A stretch of DNA of 5,599 nt from Metarhizobium sp039808465 (lineage in GTDB: Bacteria > Pseudomonadota > Alphaproteobacteria > Rhizobiales > Rhizobiaceae): positions 1-5,599 of the forward strand of contig JBDHTA010000232.1 in assembly GCA_039808465.1 (NCBI GenBank), in the 5' to 3' direction. The translations under genes were made by a program, and so were the position numbers. The notes beneath the pieces are model-generated. The model did no database searches, was not told the DNA's origin, and worked only from the letters and a program-made list of their open reading frames with translations. The first letter of the stretch is position 1. Every line of letters starts with the position of its first letter. Below are positions 1 through 5,599 of the stretch, piece by piece.

Positions 1-16
1 TCGTCCTCTATGCCGC

Positions 17-673
17 CTATCGCATGCTTGCTGGCTGACTGTCCGCCGCGACGGCGAGCACGACGATGCGGGGGGAGAGGCAGAAGCAGAGCCGCACCCT
101 GCGGCCGTTCGCGGCAAGCGCTTCGCCTCGCGAAAGATCGGCGCTGATGTGCTCGTAACCGAGGATTTCCCCGTCAAGCGGGTAGACGGCCTTGTAGGTC
201 GCCTCCTTCGCGCTGAAGAGAACGCGGGTGGCAAGACGCGCGTCGACACCGGCGAGAACATCGCCGGGCATCGTCACGAGGGCGGCGATGTCGCCCGGCA
301 GCGGTTCGGCAGGCTCGACATCGATACCGAGTGAGGAAATGCCGGTCTTACGGGCGACGGCGGCGGCGGCCATCTCGTCATCGTGCGCGAGCGAGCCGGT
401 GAAACCCGCTGGCCAGAGCGGGGCCCCAGTGGGGGAGCGCCCGATCGGGACAGCGTCTACACCCTCCAGCGCCAGCAATTGCCGGGCAAGGGCGCGGGCT
501 GTGCCGCTCTCGCGCCGGGCGGCGGGCTGGCGGGCGGGGAGGGCGCGGGCTTCTTCCGGCAGAAGCAGCGTCTCATCGCCCTTGCGGATCAGCCGGCATC
601 CGAGGCGGACACCGGGCGGGGCAAGCTTTTCCATGGCCGCCAGCAGCGCGGTTTCCTCCGCGCTGCCGCTCAT
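17..673 (-). CDS. Sfp/EntD-type 4'-phosphopantetheinyl transferase
   Basis: This 218-residue protein should transfer the phosphopantetheine arm of coenzyme A to the carrier-domain serine of the synthetase encoded just upstream. The Sfp/EntD signatures are all present: a basic helix around residues 56-69, PLWPAGFTGSLAH (85-97, with the His of the GS-x-x-H motif), GIDVE (116-120, with Mg-binding D118 and E120) and FSAKEATYKA (153-162, with E157 and K161). Length is normal for the EntD branch. The ATG at 673 overlaps the synthetase stop as ATGA. The reading frame continues upstream to 769, but that stretch lies inside the synthetase gene, so I chose the overlapping ATG. No strong Shine-Dalgarno precedes it, so translation is probably coupled to the upstream gene. 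The stop is TAG at 17-19. The family call is firm; the partner is inferred from the overlap. Confidence 0.93.
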   Translation of the reverse strand: MSGSAEETALLAAMEKLAPPGVRLGCRLIRKGDETLLLPEEARALPARQPAARRESGTARALARQLLALEGVDAVPIGRSPTGAPLWPAGFTGSLAHDDEMAAAAVARKTGISSLGIDVEPAEPLPGDIAALVTMPGDVLAGVDARLATRVLFSAKEATYKAVYPLDGEILGYEHISADLSRGEALAANGRRVRLCFCLSPRIVVLAVAADSQPASMR

Positions 674-3600
674 GCCTGCGCAACCGGCTTGACGAAGCCG
701 TACAATTTGGCGGGATTGCCGCGCCAGATCGAATAGGGCTCGAGAATTTCCCCCTTCATCACGAAGCAATCGACATCGGCGATGGAGCCTTCGCCCATGG
801 TGACGCCGTAATGGACGAAGGCGGCGGGAGCGAGCGTGCAGCCCTTGCCGATGCGGATATGATCCGACTTGAAGGCGCCTTCCTCCAGCGAATGCGCCTG
901 GATGACGCAGCCTTCGTTCATCGTCGCATCGTCGCCGATTTCCACCAGCGAGCGTTCCGTGAGGTTTGCCCCGCCGTCATAGACGCGCCGCCCCACCTTG
1001 ACGCCGAGCGCGCGAAGGATCATCGGGCGGAAGGGGGTGCCCGCGAACAGGCGCGTGATCGGGGAGTCCGACAGTTTCCAGTGGCGCTCGTGCCGCCAGA
1101 AGGCCACGTCGTAGATCGTCGTCACATGCGGCTGCAAGCGCCGGAAGCCGAGGCTTGCCCATTCCACGAGGATGTAGAAGGGAATCGTGATCGCCGCCGT
1201 CAGCACCACGGCGGAAAACAGCGCCGCCGCGGCCCATTCGGTGTAATAGTTCAGAGCCCGGTCCCAGATCGCCAGCGTGGCGAACAGCATGCTCCATTGC
1301 ACGGCGAGGAACATCATGGCGGTTGCCAAATTATGCCGGTTTTTGTGCGGCAGGCGGGCGCGGCGATCCTCGTCGCTGACCCCCTGGATCAGTTCCTTGT
1401 CGCGCTTGACTATGCGCGGGATCTCGAAGGGCGGCGAGCCGAGCAGGCCGACATTTTCGCGCAGCGGCCCATCGACCGGCACCATGACCTTGGTGCCGAG
1501 CAGGACGTTTTCGCCCGTGCGCCCATCCGGCGGGTAGAAGATGTTGTTGCCGAAATAATTGCGCTCGCCCACCCTGGTATGCTCCAGCCGGAAGGCCGAT
1601 GCCGACTTGTGGACGTTGATCATGTAAAGCCCGTCGGAAACCATCGTGCCGGTGCCGATCTCGCACATCAGCGGATTGTCCTGCTGCTGGTTGCTGCCGA
1701 AATTCGAGCCGGTCTGCACCACCGTATTGAGGCTCCAGCCCAGCGCCCGGATGTAATGGACGATGGCGGAACTGTCGCCGAAGATCAGGTTGAGGATCCG
1801 CGCATTGGTGCAGGCCTCGACGATGGATTGCAGCCAGAAATGGAAGCCGTAGAGCCGGTACGTCCGCCCCGGCTTCAATACCATGCTGAACAGGCGCGGC
1901 AGGACCAGCGCGGCAAACAGCGAGGCGGCAATGAAGGCGATCAGCGTGAAGGTGGTGCCGATGGCGACGACCCCGATCGATTCCTGGTAATCGTCGGACA
2001 CGTTCTGCCAGTAGCTGTGAAACCACAGCGGAAACGGCGTGACGATGGCAAACATGGTGACGAGCTGCACGGTATCGTAAAGAATGCGCCGCGCCTTGGA
2101 GAGCGTGACGCCGGGCACCTTGCAGTAATCGGCGCTCGCCGGTACGGCGGGCGAGCCGTGCCAGTGCGCGCCATCGGGAACATGCTGGCCGCGTTGCAGC
2201 GAGGAGGCGTGGCCGAGCTGGGCATGGTCGCCGATCGAGGTGCCGATATCGATCATGCAGCCGACGCCCACAAAGGCGTCGCGGCCGATGGAAATCGGTC
2301 CGGTATGAATATAGCCCGCTTCGGCGCGATAGCCGAGAATCATCGATTCCCGGCGCAGGATCGAGTTTTCGCCGATGGAAATCAGGTCGGTGCAGACCGG
2401 AACCGCACGGCATTCGATGGTGGTGCCGCGCCCGAGCCGCGCGCCGAGCAGGCGCAGGTAGAGGCTGTAGAGCGGGCTGCCCCGGAAGAGAACGACCGGC
2501 GCCGTGCGGATCAGCGTCTTCACCACCCAGAAGCGATAGTAGCGCAGCCCCCAGATCGGAAAGCTTTCCGCCTGCCAGCGCCCGACCAGCAGCCATTTCA
2601 TGACGACGGCAAAGCCGGACATGCCGAAGAACACCGCCGCCGAGAGGATGGCGCAGCGCAGATAAAGCTGCCCCGGCTCGTCCAGCATGTCGTAAACCCA
2701 GTTCAATCCATAATTCAGGAACCAGAGGGAGACATAGCTATAGAGGCCGTAGAAGGCGAGTTGGGCGGCGCCGCAAGCCCAATAGGCGAAATCGGAAGCG
2801 CGATGCGTCAGGCAGGGCTCCTCGATCGCAGCCGCCTCCTCTTCCGGCCCGCGCAGATGCCGGGCCAGTCCCGATATCGTCGGGTGCATGTAGATATCGC
2901 GCATGGACGTGGTCGCCCACTCCCTGCGCGCGCGCAGCTTGGCGCAGAAGCGCGCCATCAGCAGCGAATTGGCCCCGAGATCGTCGAAGAAATGATCCTC
3001 GACATAGATATCGTCCATTTTCAGGATTTCGGATAGCGCCTGCGCGAGAAAGCGCTCATCATCGGTCGATGGCAGGATTTCCCGGCGCTCGTCACTTCCC
3101 AGCCTGAGGCTCGTGGGTTTGGGCAGCTTGCGCGTGTCCACCTTGTCGGACACCGTCATCGGCAGGGCTGGCAGCTCCTCCAGGAAGGACGGCACCATAT
3201 AGTCCGGCAGGCGGCGGCGCAGCTCTTTCGCCAGATCGGCGCGGGCAATCGTATCGGCGCCGGATTTCAGGGCATAATAGCCGACAAGCTCGACGCGGCC
3301 GGGCTCAATTTCCCAGGTGGTCACCGCCGCCTGCGCGATGCCCGGCTGGTCGAGCAGGGCCGCCTCGATCTCGCCGAGTTCGATGCGGTAGCCGCGAATT
3401 TTCACCTGCGTATCGATGCGGCCGTGATACTCGATCTCGCCATCCGCATTGATGCGGCCGAGGTCACCCGTCCGGTAGATGCGCTGCGAGGGATTGTTCG
3501 GCAGGCCGATGAAATCGTGGATGAATTTCTGCGCCGTCAGGTCCGGCCGGTTGAGATAGCCGGCCGCGACGCCGATACCGGCGATGCCGATCTCGCCGAG

Positions 3601-4713
3601 ATCGCCAGGCTCCGCCAGCTTCGATGTATCGGGATCGAGGATGACGATGGAATAGGTCGGCAATGGCCTGCCGATGGTCACCGGGCGTTCGGGCGTGAGA
3701 TAGCCCATGGTCGCCGTCACCGTCGCTTCGGTCGGGCCGTAGGTGTTGAGGATCTGCCGGTCCGGCTTCGACCAGCGCGTGACGAGATTGTGCGGGCAGG
3801 CTTCGCCGCCGACGAGAATGGCGCGCAGGCTCGGCACGTCGCTTTCGATGGAGGAGAGCAGGGTTGGCGAACAGGCCATGCAGGTGATGGCGTTGGCGCG
3901 CAGGAAATCCGCAAGCTCCTCGCCGACCAGCGTCATGCGGCCGGGGGCGGGAACGACGGTTGCCCCGGCGGCGAACGGCACCCAGATTTCCTCGGTGGAG
4001 AAATCGAAGGCGATGGTCATCCCCTGATAGACGCGATCCTCCGGCCGGTAGCCGTAAGCCTGCGCCGCCACGCGCACGAAATTGCAGATGCTCTGATGGC
4101 GCACCGCCACGCCCTTCGGGCGGCCTGTGGTGCCGGAGGTATAAAGAATGTAGCAGATATCGTCGCCGGAGGGAGAAACGTCCGGCGGGGTGTCGTCATG
4201 GCGGGCCATGCCGGAACAGCCGCACTCGATGACAACGTGGGGAACGGACAGACCGGCGGCGCGCGCCGCATAGCCGGGAATGGTGACGACAAGGCCGACG
4301 CCCGCATCCTCGACGATCAGGGACATGCGCTCTTCGGGAAAGGCGGGCGCCAGCGGCACGAAGGCCGCGCCCGCCTTCATCACCGCGAGGATGGCGATAT
4401 AGGTTTCGGCCGAGCGGTCGAGCAGCAGCGCCACGCGGCCGCCGGGCTTAACGCCGCGCTCGATCAGCAACCGGGCGAAGCGGTTCGCCTCGGTATCCAT
4501 GTCCCGGTAGGTCCACACGCGATCCCCGTCGATGACGGCGGGGGATGCTCCGCAGGTTTCCGCAAGCCCTTCGAAGAGACGGGACAGCCGCTCTTCCGGC
4601 TGGCCTGCGAGCGGCGAATCCGGGCCGCGCAGGATCTGCGGCATCAGGCCGCTTCCCGTAGCGTTCAGGCCACCCTGATTGAGACCGCGCAAATGGGTTT
4701 CCGCGTCGTTCAT
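670..4713 (-). CDS. Pls/PosA-family membrane non-ribosomal peptide synthetase (poly-amino-acid synthetase-like)
   Basis: This 1347-residue protein probably activates one amino acid as an aminoacyl-AMP, loads it on a carrier arm and polymerises it at the inner membrane. Adenylation domain (about 40-535): MKAGAAFVPL (112-121), YTSGTTGRPKG (191-201), FDFST (236-240, D237 for the alpha-amino group), NTYGPTE (323-329), YRTGDL (413-418), GRIDTQVKIRGYRIE (431-445), LPDYMVP (502-508) and A10 lysine K524. Carrier domain (about 550-622): DDLGANSL with S583 as the phosphopantetheine site. Predicted membrane segments lie near 648-672, 685-710, 880-900, 914-938, 1129-1150 and 1160-1185. Between and after them are three soluble modules, the first and third with hexapeptide-like repeats. 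This matches Streptomyces Pls (about 1319 residues). There is no thioesterase or HHxxxDG domain. I chose ATG 4713 because AGGA lies 8 bases upstream; the in-frame TTG at 4719 would be too close to it. The product is not proven; lysine, ornithine or similar is inferred. Confidence 0.93.
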   Translation of the reverse strand: MNDAETHLRGLNQGGLNATGSGLMPQILRGPDSPLAGQPEERLSRLFEGLAETCGASPAVIDGDRVWTYRDMDTEANRFARLLIERGVKPGGRVALLLDRSAETYIAILAVMKAGAAFVPLAPAFPEERMSLIVEDAGVGLVVTIPGYAARAAGLSVPHVVIECGCSGMARHDDTPPDVSPSGDDICYILYTSGTTGRPKGVAVRHQSICNFVRVAAQAYGYRPEDRVYQGMTIAFDFSTEEIWVPFAAGATVVPAPGRMTLVGEELADFLRANAITCMACSPTLLSSIESDVPSLRAILVGGEACPHNLVTRWSKPDRQILNTYGPTEATVTATMGYLTPERPVTIGRPLPTYSIVILDPDTSKLAEPGDLGEIGIAGIGVAAGYLNRPDLTAQKFIHDFIGLPNNPSQRIYRTGDLGRINADGEIEYHGRIDTQVKIRGYRIELGEIEAALLDQPGIAQAAVTTWEIEPGRVELVGYYALKSGADTIARADLAKELRRRLPDYMVPSFLEELPALPMTVSDKVDTRKLPKPTSLRLGSDERREILPSTDDERFLAQALSEILKMDDIYVEDHFFDDLGANSLLMARFCAKLRARREWATTSMRDIYMHPTISGLARHLRGPEEEAAAIEEPCLTHRASDFAYWACGAAQLAFYGLYSYVSLWFLNYGLNWVYDMLDEPGQLYLRCAILSAAVFFGMSGFAVVMKWLLVGRWQAESFPIWGLRYYRFWVVKTLIRTAPVVLFRGSPLYSLYLRLLGARLGRGTTIECRAVPVCTDLISIGENSILRRESMILGYRAEAGYIHTGPISIGRDAFVGVGCMIDIGTSIGDHAQLGHASSLQRGQHVPDGAHWHGSPAVPASADYCKVPGVTLSKARRILYDTVQLVTMFAIVTPFPLWFHSYWQNVSDDYQESIGVVAIGTTFTLIAFIAASLFAALVLPRLFSMVLKPGRTYRLYGFHFWLQSIVEACTNARILNLIFGDSSAIVHYIRALGWSLNTVVQTGSNFGSNQQQDNPLMCEIGTGTMVSDGLYMINVHKSASAFRLEHTRVGERNYFGNNIFYPPDGRTGENVLLGTKVMVPVDGPLRENVGLLGSPPFEIPRIVKRDKELIQGVSDEDRRARLPHKNRHNLATAMMFLAVQWSMLFATLAIWDRALNYYTEWAAAALFSAVVLTAAITIPFYILVEWASLGFRRLQPHVTTIYDVAFWRHERHWKLSDSPITRLFAGTPFRPMILRALGVKVGRRVYDGGANLTERSLVEIGDDATMNEGCVIQAHSLEEGAFKSDHIRIGKGCTLAPAAFVHYGVTMGEGSIADVDCFVMKGEILEPYSIWRGNPAKLYGFVKPVAQA

Positions 4714-4721
4714 GTTCAAAA

Positions 4722-4728
4722 TCCTGCT
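4722..4728 (-). promoter_or_regulatory. Ribosome binding site that decides the synthetase start
   Basis: Read on the minus strand, AGCAGGA stands with its AGGA core 8 bases before the ATG at 4713. The alternative TTG start at 4719 would leave only 2 bases after AGGA, so the ATG is preferred. The two starts differ by only two residues. Confidence 0.6.
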
Positions 4729-4750
4729 TGTGCCGTATGCGGCGACGCGG

Positions 4751-4779
4751 GCGTCTGGCAGGTGAGCCCTTGCCAGCGC
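4751..4779 (-). promoter_or_regulatory. Possible leader hairpin upstream of the synthetase gene
   Basis: CTGGCA (minus strand, 4776-4771) pairs with TGCCAG (4760-4755) across a 10-base loop. The outer GCG/CGC extends the stem to 9 pairs with one bulged base. It lies in the probable 5' leader and leaves the ribosome binding site free. It has no T-tract, so it is not an intrinsic terminator. It could affect transcript stability or regulation, but such stems also arise by chance in GC-rich DNA. Confidence 0.25.
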
Positions 4780-5238
4780 GGGACCATTCGAATCGTCCGG
4801 CGGGACCTTACAGCCGTCATCGTCGCGATGGCGCCATACGCCCGCTTTTGCGAAAAGAAAAGCAGGTTTCAGGCGCAGGAAGCCGAAATGAAATCAAATT
4901 CCCGTGCTGTGTTTTCCGTACAAGGAATGAGAGCTATGGCGCGCAAGCCGGTTTAAAATCGGTCTATAACCAAGGTCTTCATTTCGTTGGAATATCTGTA
5001 AAGGCTCGCCTCTTCGGCAGCTTCGAGCGGATGCACGCTCGCCATCCGGTTAAAGAAGGCTCCGCTCACCGAACCTGCCCATCTTGCCGTCCCGCGCGGG
5101 AAGTCGACGAACGCTCGCTCAGACTCGTGAATGGCCGAGCTTTCCAAAGCTCTTAAGCAGCCAGTGATTCCACGTTGGCGGTAATTCTCTCAGGAGGCTT
5201 CAGGTTTTATTTAAGGCGTTGATTTTCAAGACTTTAAA

Positions 5239-5315
<77 letters not shown>

Positions 5316-5358
5316 TACCGTCAGGGGCATCATTGGGCGCCTCTGCTGCGATGGGAGG

Positions 5359-5387
5359 GCAATACACGCTTCGGTCTGAGACCGCAA
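5359..5387 (-). promoter_or_regulatory. Candidate promoter for tRNA-Pro
   Basis: On the minus strand a TTGCGG box (5387-5382) is followed after exactly 17 bases by TATTGC (5364-5359), which would start transcription roughly 35-40 bases before the tRNA. The match to a housekeeping promoter is only partial, especially in the -10 box. A perfect 13-base inverted repeat, CGGTCT-G-AGACCG (5372-5384), overlaps the end of the -35 box and the spacer and could be an operator or chance. Some promoter is needed here because a terminator lies just upstream. Confidence 0.4.
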
Positions 5388-5431
5388 CACCAAAATCAGG
5401 CGCATAGGGGCCGAAAACGAAAGCGGATGGT

Positions 5432-5468
5432 GAAAAACGCCGGGGAGGCGGAGGCGTCCCCGGCGTTT
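5432..5468 (-). terminator. Rho-independent terminator of the aapP-like gene
   Basis: A perfect 12-base-pair inverted repeat (5435-5446 with 5457-5468, AAACGCCGGGGA and its complement) encloses a 10-base loop. On the minus strand the stem runs into a T-tract (GCGTTTTTCA). It begins 6 bases after the aapP-like stop codon, as expected for the end of that operon, and it separates that transcript from tRNA-Pro. Confidence 0.93.
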
Positions 5469-5474
5469 GAAAAA

Positions 5475-5599
5475 TCAATGCAGGATCTGGCTGAGGAACA
5501 GTTTCGTGCGCTCGTGCTGCGGGTTGTCGAAGAATTCGGCGGGCGAATTCTGCTCGACGATCTGGCCCTGGTCCATGAAGATCACCCGGTTGGCGACCT
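5475..5599 (-). CDS. aapP: General L-amino-acid ABC transporter ATP-binding protein, C-terminal 40 residues (partial)
   Basis: Only the last 40 codons are in the window; the 5' part runs off the right edge. The translation begins VANRVIFMDQGQIVEQ and ends KLFLSQILH, with a TGA stop at 5475-5477. The pattern of 'R-hydrophobic-x-F-M-D-x-G-x-I-V-E' followed by a P-x-x-F-F-x-N-P stretch and a terminal R-x-x-x-F-L-x-x-I is the usual C-terminus of polar-amino-acid ABC ATPases. The wording closely resembles rhizobial AapP as I remember it. AapP would energise the cytoplasmic side of the AapJQM permease that takes up a broad range of L-amino acids. The Walker A, Walker B and signature motifs lie outside the window. 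The family is very likely; the symbol aapP rather than a sibling such as GlnQ or BztD is slightly less sure. An intrinsic terminator follows directly. Confidence 0.88.
   Translation of the reverse strand, partial: VANRVIFMDQGQIVEQNSPAEFFDNPQHERTKLFLSQILH

Larger units (their letters stand above)
4714..5238. other. 525-base intergenic stretch between tRNA-Pro and the synthetase operon
   Basis: I find no gene here that I can support. The part next to the tRNA (5141-5240) is about 41% GC, well below the coding DNA to the left. Reading toward the synthetase, I see no clear TTGAC/TATA-type promoter, although the operon must be transcribed from here or from further upstream. Visible structure: GAGCTTT-CC-AAAGCTC (5137-5152), a 12-base palindrome around CCCGCGCGGG (5090-5101), two overlapping and mutually exclusive hairpins (5024-5048), CTTTT-GCG-AAAAG (4845-4857), and a leader hairpin (4751-4779) 37 bases before the ATG. 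A weak 64-codon minus-strand ORF (4953-5147, TTG start) is discussed as a finding. I see no convincing terminator after the tRNA. Confidence 0.6.

Noticed and set aside
1..38. Possible C-terminus of a convergent plus-strand gene (VLYAAYRMLAG, then TGA at 36-38)
   Set aside because: The hydrophobic ending looks plausible, but about a dozen codons at the window edge cannot support a gene call.
674..769. Upstream extension of the phosphopantetheinyl transferase frame by 32 codons
   Set aside because: It lies inside the synthetase's last module, and the family's length and motif spacing fit the ATG at 673, which overlaps the synthetase stop.
1331..2596. 421-codon minus-strand frame inside the synthetase gene
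   Set aside because: It is an out-of-frame shadow, very rich in R, A and P. The correct frame there gives membrane segments and hexapeptide-like repeats.
811..3036. 741-codon open frame on the plus strand, antisense to the synthetase gene
   Set aside because: It is rich in R, A, G, D and H with no recognisable domain, and it lies entirely opposite a gene with clear domain motifs. Long antisense frames are common in GC-rich DNA with strong third-position bias.
4787..4793. ATTCGAA resembling the tRNA T-loop, considered as an attachment-site repeat
   Set aside because: Only 7 bases match and the flanks differ from the tRNA 3' end, so it is most likely chance.
3424..4956. 510-codon plus-strand open frame opposite the adenylation domain
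   Set aside because: Same reason: low-complexity, arginine- and aspartate-rich translation with no family signature, fully covered by the synthetase for most of its length.
4728..5156. 142-codon plus-strand ORF in the intergenic stretch
   Set aside because: No visible ribosome binding site or family, arginine-rich composition, and it crosses regions of very different base composition.

Overview
The window suggests an alphaproteobacterium of the rhizobial type (Rhizobiaceae or relatives). The coding DNA is GC-rich, and the right edge carries the last 40 codons of a gene closely resembling aapP, the ATPase of the general L-amino-acid ABC transporter typical of rhizobia and agrobacteria. Every gene I can support lies on the minus strand, so transcription runs from high to low coordinates.

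Right part (about 5239-5599): the 3' end of the aapP-like gene, a strong intrinsic terminator (5432-5468), a short stretch that probably holds the tRNA promoter, and a complete tRNA-Pro(UGG) with an encoded CCA. Middle (4714-5238): 525 bases without a convincing gene, falling to about 41% GC near the tRNA. It contains several short inverted repeats and one doubtful 64-codon ORF. Left part (17-4713): a two-gene operon whose genes overlap by 4 bases (ATGA).

The operon is the notable content. Its first gene encodes a 1347-residue membrane-bound non-ribosomal peptide synthetase of the Pls (epsilon-poly-lysine synthetase-like, 'Pls/PosA') family. The order is one adenylation domain, one carrier domain, then six predicted membrane segments alternating with three soluble modules that contain hexapeptide-like repeats or end motifs. 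It has no thioesterase and no HHxxxDG condensation domain. Its second gene encodes an Sfp/EntD-type phosphopantetheinyl transferase with all expected catalytic residues. The transferase would convert the carrier serine (S583) to its active form. The synthetase would then load one amino acid repeatedly and join copies in the membrane-associated C-terminal region. The specificity pocket, read by eye, has a glutamate where NRPS domains for basic amino acids often have one, so a cationic homopolymer (lysine, ornithine or diaminobutyrate) is the best guess. The product has not been shown, and no dedicated exporter, immunity or degradation gene is visible before the window ends.
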